NCBI RefSeq assembly: GCF_026427355.1
Contig: NZ_CP102664.1
Location: 3,491,143-3,555,142, forward strand
Source: Sphingobium sp. JS3065
GTDB taxonomy: Bacteria; Pseudomonadota; Alphaproteobacteria; Sphingomonadales; Sphingomonadaceae
Direction of reading: 5' to 3'
Length of the DNA stretch: 64,000 bases
Position numbers and translations under genes: made by a program. This document shows, in pieces, positions 1 to 7,953 of the stretch. Numbering within the stretch: the first letter of the stretch is position 1; each line of letters begins with the position of its first letter. Below the pieces are notes generated by a model, which saw only the letters and a program-made list of their open reading frames with translations, was not told where the DNA came from and ran no database searches.

Positions 1-1257
1 CGGCGGCGCCTCTCCCGCCGTATAGATCAGCCGATGGGCATGCTCCGCCGCGCAGCATAAGGCGATGGCCCGCTCGATCTTCGGCGCGCCCCATCCGCCG
101 CCGCCCGCCGTCACCGTGCGCGCGATGGAGAAGAATCGCTGCCCGTCCGGCAGTTCCAGCCATTGCGTCAGCACCTCGCGGGGGCGCTCGAACGCATGAT
201 GCACCGACCAGAGCGGGCAGGAGCCGCCATGGCGGGCGAAGGGAAAACCCGCGCCGTCCAGCCGCTTGCTGACATTGCCCGCATGGTCGACCCGCAGGAA
301 GAAGAAGGGGATGCGCTCCTGCCCCGGCTTTTGCAGCGTGGTCAGCCGGTGCGCGGTCTGTTCGAAACTCGCGCCGAACTGCCGGGCCAGCGCCTCCACA
401 TCGTAACGCCGCGCCTCCACCGCCCTGGCGAAGGCGGTGTAGGGCATCAGGATCGCCGCGGCGCCATAGCTGGCCAGCGCCCGCCGGGTCAGCCGCCGCC
501 CGCTCTCGCTGGCGAACTGGCCGTCCTTCAGCAGCGCGTCGAAATCGCGCCGCATTTCCAGATAGGCGATCTGCAACGCCAGTTGGAACTGGGTGCTCGC
601 CCCGTCCAGCGCATCGTCCAGCAGCACCGCGTCGCGATGCCGGTCCAGCCGCCGCATCGATCCCGCCATCACGTGGGACGGCAACCGCCGGACCCGCAGA
701 TTATGCTTCGCCTTCAGCCACCCAGCCAGGCCGCCCGCCGCCTCCACCTCCTGGGCCAGCTTTTCCCCCGCATCGTCCAGCAGGGGAAAGCTGTTGCGCC
801 GCGCTCCCAGGAAGCGCCGCGATTCGGCCACCGGATCGGGCGCGTCGTTGGCGTCCTCCTGCTCGACGCCGCGATCCGCGAGCGCCAGTTGCTCCTCCCG
901 ATAGGCCGTGTGCAACCGCAGCAAGGCTTCGGTGATTCCCGGATAATTGACCGCCACATCCCCGGTCGCCAGCACCGGCAGGTCGATGTCCGCGAACATC
1001 GGGTCTTTCAGCACCGCCTGCAAACGCGCCGTCTGCTCCGCGCCGCCGTCGCCCGCCAGCTCGCTCATGTCCATCCTGTAGGTGCGGGCGAGGCGCAGCA
1101 GCATGTCGGCGGTCAGGGGGCGCTGATTGCGCTCCAGCAGGGCGACATAACTGGCCGAAATCTCCAGGTCCGCCGCCATGTCCGCCTGCGTCAAGCCAAG
1201 TTCCCGGCGCAGCCTGCGCAGGCGCGGCCCCATATAAACCGGACGATCCTTGGCCAT
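1..1257 (-). CDS. ScfR/RamB-type XRE regulator (3' end cut by window edge)
   Basis: Transcriptional regulator of short-chain fatty acyl / acetate metabolism, divergent from isocitrate lyase. The frame is open from the ATG to the window edge: 419 codons visible, with the family usually about 460-470 residues, so only the extreme C-terminus is missing. The N-terminus (MAKDRPVYMGPRLRRLRREL) leads into an XRE helix-turn-helix over about residues 10-65. The rest matches the long ligand-sensing region of this family, including the typical stretch YDVEALARQFGASFEQTAHR followed by a segment with FFFLRVD and GGSCPLW. Adjacency to aceA and the operator-like repeats between the two suggest it controls the glyoxylate shunt. 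The family call is firm; the ligand is inferred. Confidence 0.85.
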   Translation of the reverse strand, partial: MAKDRPVYMGPRLRRLRRELGLTQADMAADLEISASYVALLERNQRPLTADMLLRLARTYRMDMSELAGDGGAEQTARLQAVLKDPMFADIDLPVLATGDVAVNYPGITEALLRLHTAYREEQLALADRGVEQEDANDAPDPVAESRRFLGARRNSFPLLDDAGEKLAQEVEAAGGLAGWLKAKHNLRVRRLPSHVMAGSMRRLDRHRDAVLLDDALDGASTQFQLALQIAYLEMRRDFDALLKDGQFASESGRRLTRRALASYGAAAILMPYTAFARAVEARRYDVEALARQFGASFEQTAHRLTTLQKPGQERIPFFFLRVDHAGNVSKRLDGAGFPFARHGGSCPLWSVHHAFERPREVLTQWLELPDGQRFFSIARTVTAGGGGWGAPKIERAIALCCAAEHAHRLIYTAGEAPP

Positions 1258-1280
1258 GTCGTAAACGCTCCTGTGCAGGC

Positions 1281-1319
1281 TTTACAACTTTACACGCAAA
1301 TCTTGTAAACTTCTACAAC
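1281..1319. promoter_or_regulatory. Putative ScfR/RamB operator cluster between regulator and aceA
   Basis: The divergent spacer holds an inverted repeat TTTACAA-N15-TTGTAAA (arms 1281-1287 and 1303-1309). The left arm is also the first of two 8-bp direct repeats (CTTTACAA, CTTTACAC), and another TACAAC follows at 1314. The density of GTAAA/TTTAC half-sites in a short spacer between a regulator and its likely target is what suggests an operator. The binding protein is inferred from position only. Confidence 0.5.
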
Positions 1320-1399
1320 TGAACTTCGCGCCCTCTGCCGCGCCGCACAAAAGGGGATTAGGTCCGCCCCATATCCATAGAGCGACCAAGGATTTGAGC

Positions 1400-2992
1400 A
1401 TGACCTACCAGCAGGAAATCACCAAGGCCGGGACCACCATCGGCGGACAGGGCCATTGGGACGGCATCGCGGCCGAATCGGTCGCTCGCATGCGCCTTCA
1501 GAACCGTTTCCACACGGGCCTTGACATCGCGCGCTACACTGCCGGGATCATGCGCCGCGACATGGCCGCCTATGACGCCGATCCGGCCAATTACACCCAG
1601 TCGCTGGGTTGCTGGCACGGCTTCATCGGTCAGCAGAAGATGATCAGCATCAAGAAGCATTTCGGCACCACCAAGGGCCGCTATCTGTATCTGTCCGGCT
1701 GGATGGTCGCGGCGCTGCGCAGCGAATTTGGTCCGCTGCCCGACCAGTCGATGCATGAGAAGACCAGCGTCCCCGCACTGATCGAGGAACTCTACACCTT
1801 CCTGAAGCAGGCCGACGCCCGCGAACTGGGCATGATGTTCCGCGATCTGGATGCTGCCCGCGAAGCTGGCGACGAGGTCAAGACGCAGAAGATCCAGCAC
1901 GACATCGACCATTATGAAACCCACGTCGTTCCCATTGTCGCGGATATCGACGCGGGCTTCGGCAATGCCGAGGCGACCTATCTGCTGGCCAAGAAGTTCA
2001 TCGAAGCGGGCGCCTGCTGCATCCAGATCGAGAACCAGGTCTCGGACGAAAAGCAGTGCGGTCACCAGGACGGCAAGGTCACCGTGCCACATGAGGACTT
2101 CCTCGCGAAGATCCGCGCCGTCCGCTACGCCTTCCTGGAACTGGGCGTCGACGACGGCATCATCGTGGCGCGCACCGACTCGCTGGGTGCGGGCCTGACC
2201 AAGCAGATCGCCTACAGCAAGGAAGAGGGTGACCTGGGCGACCAGTATAACAGCTTCCTCGACGTCGAGGAGGTCACGGACTTGAACAGCCTGCGCGGCG
2301 ATGTCGTCCTGGCCCGCGACGGCAAGCTGTTCCGTCCCAAGCGCCTGCCGTCGAACCTGTTCCAGTTCCGCGCGGGAACCGGCGAGGACCGCTGCGTCCT
2401 CGACTGCATCACCTCGCTCCAGAACGGCGCGGACCTGCTGTGGATCGAAACCGAAAAGCCCCACATCCAGCAGATCGCCGGCATGGTCGACCGCATCCGT
2501 GAAGTCGTTCCCAATGCGAAGCTGGTGTACAATAACTCGCCCAGCTTCAACTGGACGCTGAACTTCCGTCAGCAGGTGTTCGACGCATGGGCCGCCGAGG
2601 GCAAGGACGTCAGCGCCTACGACCGGGCGAAGCTGATGAGCGCCGATTATGACGCGACCGATCTGGGCCGTGAAGCCGATGAGAAGATCCGCACCTTCCA
2701 GAAGGATGCGGCGGCGCGGGCCGGCATCTTCCATCACCTTATCACCCTGCCGACCTATCACACGGCTGCCTTGTCGACCGACAATCTGGCCAAGGAATAT
2801 TTCGGGGAGGCGGGCATGCTCGGCTATGTCGAGGGCGTCCAGCGCAAGGAAATCCGTCAGGGCATCGCCTGCGTCAAGCATCAGAACATGTCGGGTTCCG
2901 ACATCGGCGACGACCACAAGGAATATTTCGCGGGTGAAGCGGCGCTGAAGGCGGGCGGCATCCACAATACGATGAATCAGTTTGCGGCCTAA
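1400..2992 (+). CDS. aceA: Isocitrate lyase
   Basis: Cleaves isocitrate to glyoxylate and succinate, the first step of the cytosolic glyoxylate shunt. The 530-residue protein matches the longer proteobacterial isocitrate lyases. The catalytic loop is KQCGH at residues 218-222 followed by QDGKVTVPHEDF. The metal-binding motif VADIDAGFGN lies upstream of it. The ATG was chosen because AAGGA sits 7 bases before it; an in-frame TTG six bases upstream is a poorer start. No malate synthase is nearby. It is divergent from the ScfR-like regulator, so it is probably induced on acetate or fatty acids. The last codons (QFAA, stop) lie in the first unit of a tandem hairpin repeat. Confidence 0.96.
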   Translation: MTYQQEITKAGTTIGGQGHWDGIAAESVARMRLQNRFHTGLDIARYTAGIMRRDMAAYDADPANYTQSLGCWHGFIGQQKMISIKKHFGTTKGRYLYLSGWMVAALRSEFGPLPDQSMHEKTSVPALIEELYTFLKQADARELGMMFRDLDAAREAGDEVKTQKIQHDIDHYETHVVPIVADIDAGFGNAEATYLLAKKFIEAGACCIQIENQVSDEKQCGHQDGKVTVPHEDFLAKIRAVRYAFLELGVDDGIIVARTDSLGAGLTKQIAYSKEEGDLGDQYNSFLDVEEVTDLNSLRGDVVLARDGKLFRPKRLPSNLFQFRAGTGEDRCVLDCITSLQNGADLLWIETEKPHIQQIAGMVDRIREVVPNAKLVYNNSPSFNWTLNFRQQVFDAWAAEGKDVSAYDRAKLMSADYDATDLGREADEKIRTFQKDAAARAGIFHHLITLPTYHTAALSTDNLAKEYFGEAGMLGYVEGVQRKEIRQGIACVKHQNMSGSDIGDDHKEYFAGEAALKAGGIHNTMNQFAA

Positions 2993-3060
2993 AGGCCGCG
3001 GGGGAACCAGTTTGCAGCCTGAAGGCTGCGGGGGAACCAGTTTGCGGCCTAAAGGCTGCT
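2978..3060 (+). repeat. Three 30-bp tandem hairpin units starting inside the end of aceA
   Basis: Units start at 2978, 3008 and 3038, the third being truncated. Each begins with codons for QFAA plus a stop, and each forms a 6-bp stem with a 4-base loop: GCGGCC-TAAA-GGCCGC, GCAGCC-TGAA-GGCTGC and GCGGCC-TAAA-GGCTGC. Base changes between units keep the stem paired (G-C, A-U, then G-U). The 30-bp period keeps all three stops in the aceA frame. The array arose by tandem duplication of the gene end and the RNA fold appears to have been kept. Confidence 0.85.
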
Positions 3061-3072
3061 AACGAGTCCGGG

Positions 3073-3095
3073 TCGTGGGGGTGCAAGCCCCGCGA
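3073..3095 (+). other. Hairpin between the repeat array and the terminator
   Basis: TCGTGGGG pairs with CCCCGCGA across a 7-base loop (one G-U pair). It is the fourth stem-loop downstream of the aceA stop and precedes the terminator. It may be part of a structured 3' untranslated region or of a small RNA derived from it. Confidence 0.5.
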
Positions 3096-3113
3096 TCAGG
3101 GTGGAAGGACTGG

Positions 3114-3147
3114 ACGGCCCGGAGCTTCGCGCTCCGGGCCGTTTTTT
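3114..3147 (+). terminator. Intrinsic terminator after aceA
   Basis: A perfect 12-bp stem, ACGGCCCGGAGC with GCTCCGGGCCGT, closes a TTCGC loop and runs into six T residues. It ends the aceA transcript about 120 bases after the stop codon. Confidence 0.92.
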
Positions 3148-3242
3148 CATAAGCGCAGCTTGTGTACGCCTCGGCCGTTCCCGCTTTTGCCTTGAAGAGA
3201 AGACGCTTATCCTTCGCGCCGTTCAGCAAAGGGGAACAGCCG

Positions 3243-3929
3243 ATGTCCTACACCCTCATCACCGCCAACCGGAATTATTCAAGCTGGTCGCTGCGCCCCT
3301 GGGTGCTGATGAAGGCGTTGGGCATAGCCTTTACCGACCGGATGGAGCCATTCGCCGCCACGGAAAATTACGCGGTCTTCCGGGAGTTTTCGCCGACGGG
3401 GCAGGTGCCCGTGCTGATCGACGGCGACCGGACGCTATGGGATTCGCTGGGCATCGCACTTTATCTGGCGGACCGTCATCCCGGCGTCTGGCCGCAGGAA
3501 GAGGCGGCGCGGGCCTGGGCGCAATGCGCTGTCGCAGAGATGCACGGTGGTTTCGCGACGTTGCGCAACGATTGCCCGATGAATGTCGGGGTGCGGGTGG
3601 AGCCGCATCTGCCTTCGCCCGCGCTCAACCGGAACATCGCCCGGCTTGCCGAACTGTGGGGGGAGGGGCTTTCCCGTTTCGGCGGGCCGTTTCTGGGCGG
3701 GGACGCCTTCACCGCCGTCGACGCCTTTTACGCGCCGGTGGTTTTCCGGGTGCGCACCTATGGGCTGAATGTCGGGCCGCTGGCGCAGGCCTGGGTCGAT
3801 CATATGCTGGCGATCCCCGCCATGCGCGAATGGGAAAGCGCGGCGCTTGCCGAAACATGGCGTGAGGAAAGCCATGAAGCGGAAGTCGGCGCGGCCGGGC
3901 GCATCGTGGAGGATCATCGCGCCGCCTGA
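3243..3929 (+). CDS. Glutathione S-transferase family protein
   Basis: A soluble 228-residue protein. The N-terminal thioredoxin-like domain opens with LITANRNYSSWSLRPW, where the serine after NYS is the likely glutathione-activating residue, and contains TGQVPVL with the cis-proline that binds glutathione. The remainder is an all-helical C-terminal domain. The ATG has AAAGGGG just upstream; the in-frame upstream extension lacks a ribosome site and looks non-coding. It stands alone between aceA and leuC. The substrate cannot be inferred; similarity to maleylacetoacetate-isomerase-like or YfcF-like GSTs is possible. Confidence 0.85.
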   Translation: MSYTLITANRNYSSWSLRPWVLMKALGIAFTDRMEPFAATENYAVFREFSPTGQVPVLIDGDRTLWDSLGIALYLADRHPGVWPQEEAARAWAQCAVAEMHGGFATLRNDCPMNVGVRVEPHLPSPALNRNIARLAELWGEGLSRFGGPFLGGDAFTAVDAFYAPVVFRVRTYGLNVGPLAQAWVDHMLAIPAMREWESAALAETWREESHEAEVGAAGRIVEDHRAA

Positions 3930-4033
3930 CCGTCCGACCTTGTGTCATCGTGCCGGGCCTATCCGCGAAAACAGGAAAATTGGCCGCTTTCCCCCTTTTC
4001 CCTCGCCCTGTCTGGGTCTAGGGGGAAATCATT

Positions 4034-5488
4034 ATGGTAAAGCCCCGCACGCTCTATGAGAAGATTTGGGACGCGCACGTCGTCGAACGGCAGCCCGACG
4101 GAACATGCCTGATCTATATCGACCGCCACCTCGTGCATGAGGTGACGAGTCCACAGGCTTTCGAAGGGCTGCGCCTTGCAGGCCGCAAGGTGCGCCGCGC
4201 CGACCTGACGCTGGCAGTGCCGGATCATAACCTGCCGACCACGGCGCGCCGGGATGCGGCGGGCAACCGCATTCCCATCGCCGATCCGGAAAGCGCGCAA
4301 CAGCTTGCCGCGCTGGAAAAGAACGCACCCGAATTCGGCATCCGCTACATTGGCGACGCCGATGCGGAGCAGGGCATCGTCCATGTCGTCGGGCCGGAAC
4401 AGGGCTTCACCCTGCCGGGCACGACGCTGGTGTGCGGCGACAGCCATACCAGTTCGCACGGCGCGCTGGGCGCGTTGGCCTTCGGCATCGGCACGTCGGA
4501 GGTCGAGCATGTGCTCGCCACCCAGACGCTGCTGCTGAAACAGTCGAAGACGATGGAAGTCGTGGTCGAGGGCGAACTGGGCTTCGGCGTCACGCCCAAG
4601 GATGTGGCGCTGGCGATCTGCGGCCGCATCGGCACGGCGGGCGGTACCGGCTATGTCATGGAATATCGCGGATCGGTGTTCCGCGACATGTCGATCGAGG
4701 GACGTCTGACCGTCGCCAACATGTCGATCGAGGCGGGCGCGCGTTCGGGCCTGTTCGCGCCCGACGAAAAAACCTTCGCCTATCTGGAGGGCCGCCCCAT
4801 GGCCCCCAAGGGCGCGGAATGGGATGCCGCCATCGCCTATTGGAAGACGCTGGCGACGGACGAAGGCGCTGTGTTCGACAAGAGCGTCGTGATCGACGCC
4901 GCCGACATCGTGCCCAACGTCACCTGGGGCACCAGCCCTGAGGACGTCGTGCCCGTGACCGGCGTGGTGCCCGATCCGGAAAGCTTCGCGGATGCCTCCA
5001 AGCGGGCAGCCGCGCAGAAGTCGCTCGATTATATGGGCCTTACCGCCGGGCAGCGGATGGAGGATGTGGCGATCGAGCATGTCTTCATCGGCAGTTGCAC
5101 CAACAGCCGGATCGAGGATCTGCGCGCCGCCGCCGACCTGTTGAAGGGCCGCCATATTTCGAGTGGCATCAAGCATGCGATGGTCGTTCCCGGATCGGGC
5201 CTGGTCAAGCGCCAGGCCGAAGCCGAGGGGCTGGACCGCATCTTCACCGACGCGGGTTTCGAATGGCGCGAGCCGGGCTGCTCCGCCTGCCTGGGCATGA
5301 ACCCGGACAAGGTGCCCGCCGGCGAGCGCTGCGCATCGACCAGCAACCGCAATTTCATGGGGCGGCAGGGGCCGGGATCGCGGACGCATCTCGTCTCGCC
5401 CGTCATGGCCGCTGCCGCCGCCATCACCGGACATCTGACGGACGTACGCGAACTGATGGGTGAAAAAAGGGGAGAGGCGGTCGCATGA
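4034..5488 (+). CDS. leuC: 3-isopropylmalate dehydratase large subunit
   Basis: Second step of leucine biosynthesis: isomerises 2-isopropylmalate to 3-isopropylmalate as a heterodimer with LeuD in the cytosol. The 484-residue aconitase-fold protein shows the three cluster ligands, Cys355 in GSCTNSR and Cys416 and Cys419 in [18 protein letters not shown] lies upstream of the ATG. The stop overlaps the start of a 42-residue ORF (ATGA), which in turn overlaps leuD, so the three are probably translated as a coupled unit. Confidence 0.97.
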   Translation: MVKPRTLYEKIWDAHVVERQPDGTCLIYIDRHLVHEVTSPQAFEGLRLAGRKVRRADLTLAVPDHNLPTTARRDAAGNRIPIADPESAQQLAALEKNAPEFGIRYIGDADAEQGIVHVVGPEQGFTLPGTTLVCGDSHTSSHGALGALAFGIGTSEVEHVLATQTLLLKQSKTMEVVVEGELGFGVTPKDVALAICGRIGTAGGTGYVMEYRGSVFRDMSIEGRLTVANMSIEAGARSGLFAPDEKTFAYLEGRPMAPKGAEWDAAIAYWKTLATDEGAVFDKSVVIDAADIVPNVTWGTSPEDVVPVTGVVPDPESFADASKRAAAQKSLDYMGLTAGQRMEDVAIEHVFIGSCTNSRIEDLRAAADLLKGRHISSGIKHAMVVPGSGLVKRQAEAEGLDRIFTDAGFEWREPGCSACLGMNPDKVPAGERCASTSNRNFMGRQGPGSRTHLVSPVMAAAAAITGHLTDVRELMGEKRGEAVA

Positions 5489-5613
5489 AGAAGATATTCT
5501 GGGTGCTGGCGTTGGGCGCGCTGGCCAGTGCCGCCATGGCGGCGACCCTGGGGCGCGCGGAGGATTCGTCCTCCGCTTCCAAAACGCGCCCCGCCGAAAA
5601 ACAGGCGCATTGA
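5485..5613 (+). CDS. Small secreted or membrane protein between leuC and leuD
   Basis: A 42-residue ORF, unrecognised. It begins [20 protein letters not shown], a classic signal peptide or single membrane helix with a possible cleavage after AMA, followed by a short hydrophilic tail rich in Ser, Lys and Glu. Its ATG overlaps the leuC stop (ATGA) and its TGA overlaps the leuD ATG (TGATG), so it fills the space between the two subunit genes exactly. GGGGAGAGG lies a few bases before the start. The tight coupling argues that it is translated. Its role, if any, in the leucine pathway is unknown. Confidence 0.7.
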   Translation: MKKIFWVLALGALASAAMAATLGRAEDSSSASKTRPAEKQAH

Positions 5614-6206
5614 TGGAAAAGTTGAATATCGTTGACGGCAAAGCCTATCCGTTCGGGATGAAGAATGTCGACACCGACATCGTCATCCCGGCGCATTGGC
5701 TGAAGACCATCAGCCGCGCGGGCCTGGGCAAGGGCGCGTTCGAAGTGCTGCGCAAGGAACCGGGCAATGTCTTCGACGACCCCGACTATGCGGGCAGTCC
5801 GATCCTGATCGCGGGCGACAATTTCGGTTGCGGGTCCAGCCGCGAGCATGCCGCCTGGGCGCTCGCCGACCTGGGCATCAAGGTGGTGATCGCGCCCAGT
5901 TTCTCCGACATTTTCTCCGGCAACGCCTTCAAGAACGGCATATTGACCGTGGTCCTGCCGCAGGAGGCGATCGACCGGCTGATGGAGGTCGCCAGGACCG
6001 ACCCGATCCATGTCGATCTGGAGCATCAGACCGTCACGACGCAGTTCCAGGACCGCTTCCAGTTCGAGATCGACCCGTTCCGCAAACATTGCCTGCTGGG
6101 TGGCCTGGACGAGATCGGCCTGACGCTGGATCGGGCGGACCGGATCGGCACTTTCGAGGCAAAGGACGCGGAAACGCGGCCCTGGCTCGTTCCGGCCGTT
6201 GCGTAA
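5613..6206 (+). CDS. leuD: 3-isopropylmalate dehydratase small subunit
   Basis: Swivel-domain partner of LeuC. It is 197 residues long with the family start [20 protein letters not shown] and the substrate-binding signature [17 protein letters not shown]. The ATG is fixed by overlap with the preceding 42-residue ORF; longer in-frame versions would read through that gene. Leucine synthesis genes leuA and leuB are not in the window. Confidence 0.96.
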   Translation: MEKLNIVDGKAYPFGMKNVDTDIVIPAHWLKTISRAGLGKGAFEVLRKEPGNVFDDPDYAGSPILIAGDNFGCGSSREHAAWALADLGIKVVIAPSFSDIFSGNAFKNGILTVVLPQEAIDRLMEVARTDPIHVDLEHQTVTTQFQDRFQFEIDPFRKHCLLGGLDEIGLTLDRADRIGTFEAKDAETRPWLVPAVA

Positions 6207-6266
6207 GCGGCGCGCTCCCCCTATTTCGGACCAGACGATCCGTTTCCATTTGTACAGGGCACAGGC

Positions 6267-6590
6267 ATGACCACCTTCGACGACCGCGAAAAGGCCTTTG
6301 AAAATATGTTCGCGCACGACCAGGAGTTGCAGTTCCGCATCCAGGCGCGACGCAACCGCCTGCTCGGCGAATGGGCGGCGGTGAAAATGGGCCTGACCCC
6401 CGAAGAGACCGACGCCTATGCCAAGGCGGTGGTTCAGGCCGATTTCGAGGAAGCGGGCGATGAGGACGTCATCCGCAAGCTGGTGGGCGACATGACCCAG
6501 GCGGGCATCGACATCGATGAAGCAGGCGTCCGCGCCGCGCTGGACGAGCAGCAGGTCATCGCCCGCCGCATGTTCATCGAAGCCCAATAA
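6267..6590 (+). CDS. DUF1476 protein, F1-ATPase inhibitor zeta subunit
   Basis: A 107-residue, mostly helical, highly charged protein starting MTTFDDREKAFENMFAHDQE, the signature of DUF1476. In Paracoccus denitrificans this family is the zeta subunit, which binds the F1 sector and blocks ATP hydrolysis through its N-terminal segment. The same role is likely but inferred here. It precedes bolA and the monothiol glutaredoxin, an order familiar in alphaproteobacteria. Confidence 0.85.
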   Translation: MTTFDDREKAFENMFAHDQELQFRIQARRNRLLGEWAAVKMGLTPEETDAYAKAVVQADFEEAGDEDVIRKLVGDMTQAGIDIDEAGVRAALDEQQVIARRMFIEAQ

Positions 6591-6615
6591 GCGTCGGGAT
6601 AGTTCCACCGTGCCG

Positions 6616-6843
6616 ATGGCAGCCGATGAAATAGCGGACATGATCCGCGCCGCGATCCCCGATGCGCAGGTGGAGATCACCGATCTGGCCGGGGATGGCG
6701 ACCATTATGCGGCGCGCGTCGTGGCAGAGAGTTTTCGGGGCATGAACCGCGTGGCGCAGCAGCGGGCGGTTTATGCCGCGCTGGGCGGGCGCATGGGCGG
6801 CGTGCTTCATGCCTTGCAACTGACCACCGCCGTTCCCAATTAA
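6616..6843 (+). CDS. BolA family protein
   Basis: A 75-residue BolA-fold protein with the conserved C-terminal segment RVAQQRAVYAALGGRMGGVL and the cluster-binding helix region. BolA proteins of this short type pair with monothiol glutaredoxins to carry [2Fe-2S] clusters and sense iron status, and the Grx4 gene is 56 bases downstream. An in-frame GTG lies six bases upstream; the ATG was preferred because it gives the usual family start (MAADEIADMIRAAIPDAQVE). Confident at family level. Confidence 0.9.
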   Translation: MAADEIADMIRAAIPDAQVEITDLAGDGDHYAARVVAESFRGMNRVAQQRAVYAALGGRMGGVLHALQLTTAVPN

Positions 6844-6899
6844 CGGCCATTGGACAAAATGCGCCTTGATCGCGGCGCCTGACAGGAATGGACCAGATA

Positions 6900-7232
6900 A
6901 TGACCGACGCCGTGCAGCAGCGGATCGCCGACATCGTGAACGGCAATGACGTCGTGCTTTTCATGAAGGGCACGCCGCTCTTTCCGCAATGCGGCTTTTC
7001 CAGCCGGGCCATCGCGATCCTGGAACATCTGGGCGTCGCCTATGAGAGCGTCGATGTCCTGCAGGATCAGGGCGTCCGTCAGGGGATCAAGGCCTTTTCC
7101 GACTGGCCGACCATTCCGCAGCTTTATGTGAAGGGCGAATTTGTCGGCGGCAGCGACATCATGATGGAAATGTATGAGGCTGGCGAATTGCAGCAGTTGA
7201 TGGCCGATCAGGGCGTTGCCCCGGCCAACTGA
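6900..7232 (+). CDS. grxD: Monothiol glutaredoxin, Grx4 family
   Basis: A 110-residue cytosolic glutaredoxin with the monothiol active site CGFS at residues 31-34, the glutathione-contacting segment FMKGTP, the cis-proline stretch WPTIPQLYVKGEFVGG and the C-terminal GGSD motif. It binds a [2Fe-2S] cluster with glutathione and, with BolA, delivers clusters or signals iron status. An upstream in-frame ATG at 6888 would add four residues, but its AGGA touches it directly, so the second ATG was chosen. A strong terminator follows. Confidence 0.95.
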   Translation: MTDAVQQRIADIVNGNDVVLFMKGTPLFPQCGFSSRAIAILEHLGVAYESVDVLQDQGVRQGIKAFSDWPTIPQLYVKGEFVGGSDIMMEMYEAGELQQLMADQGVAPAN

Positions 7233-7261
7233 ACGGCTCGAAAAAAACGCGAACTGAGCAG

Positions 7262-7290
7262 GCGGTCCGGTTTCCGGGCCGCTTTTTTTT
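7262..7290 (+). terminator. Intrinsic terminator after grxD
   Basis: GCGGTCCGG pairs with CCGGGCCGC (one G-U) around a TTT loop, followed by eight T residues. It closes the unit running from leuC or the DUF1476 gene through grxD. Confidence 0.92.
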
Positions 7291-7521
7291 GATCGGGCAA
7301 AATGCCGGATACTGAAGGATTTGGGGTGAAACCGGGTGGGAGGATGCAGCGGAGACTGTCGCCGCACCCTCCCGGTAGTTAAACGCTTGGGTATGTCCAA
7401 ATCGTCGCAAGCCCCGTGCCAGCCATGGGAGAATGCGGCATATCGGCGCTTGTGAAGGTTAATGGCGCACTCGCGAAAACGCGCTGTGTAAACTCCTCCG
7501 ACAGTTATGCCGCACCGCTTG

Positions 7522-7556
7522 ACTACAGATGTAATCAATGCGATTACATCTGTAGT
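7522..7556. promoter_or_regulatory. BlaI/CopY-type operator, perfect 15-bp inverted repeat
   Basis: ACTACAGATGTAATC (7522-7536) and GATTACATCTGTAGT (7542-7556) are exact inverted repeats separated by 5 bases. Each arm contains a TACANNTGTA dyad (7524-7533 and 7545-7554), the recognised core of BlaI/MecI/CopY operators, so two repressor dimers could bind. A TTGACT -35-like hexamer at 7519-7524 overlaps the left arm, consistent with autorepression of the downstream repressor-peptidase pair. Confidence 0.85.
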
Positions 7557-7584
7557 TGTCGAGTCCCTGTCGAGCGAGCGGGCA

Positions 7585-7953
7585 ATGAGCGAGAAGATCA
7601 GCGAAGCGGAACTGGTGGTGATGGAGGCGCTGTGGGAACGCGCGCCCCAGACCGCCGCCGATGTGGCGGACCGCGTCGCCGCCGGACGCGACTGGAGCGT
7701 CCAGACGGTCAAGACGCTGCTGTTCCGCCTGATGGCCAAGGATGTGATCGCCGCCGATCAGGACGGCCGCCGCTTTTTATATCGTCCGCTCGTGCCCCGG
7801 GAGGAGTATGTTGCGGGCGAGTCGGGACGGCTGGTCAACCGGCTGTTCGGCGGGCGCGTCTCGCCGCTGGTGGCCCAACTCGCCAGCCAGGACCGGTTGA
7901 CGGCGGAGGATATCGCCGAGCTTGAGGAAATCCTGAAGGGATTGAAATCATGA
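7585..7953 (+). CDS. BlaI/MecI/CopY family repressor
   Basis: A 122-residue winged-helix repressor beginning MSEKISEAELVVMEALWERA. The DNA-binding domain covers about residues 1-75 (recognition region DWSVQTVKTLLFRLMAKDVI), followed by a C-terminal dimerisation helix that ends EELEEILKGLKS-like. A longer in-frame start would lie inside the operator, so the ATG after the operator was chosen. The stop overlaps the M56 peptidase start (ATGA). It should repress its own operon until the membrane peptidase signals. Confidence 0.92.
   Translation: MSEKISEAELVVMEALWERAPQTAADVADRVAAGRDWSVQTVKTLLFRLMAKDVIAADQDGRRFLYRPLVPREEYVAGESGRLVNRLFGGRVSPLVAQLASQDRLTAEDIAELEEILKGLKS

Noticed and set aside
1358..2965. 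Very long minus-strand open frame opposite aceA
   Set aside because: It mirrors the aceA coding frame, a common artefact of GC-rich codon bias, and has no recognisable domain or ribosome site.
3959..5641. Long minus-strand frame across leuC
   Set aside because: It is the antisense shadow of leuC, and the leuC protein has all family motifs.
7386..7460. A 20-codon frame (MSKSSQAPCQPWENAAYRRL) upstream of the BlaI-type operator
   Set aside because: No ribosome site and no run of codons suggesting an attenuator.
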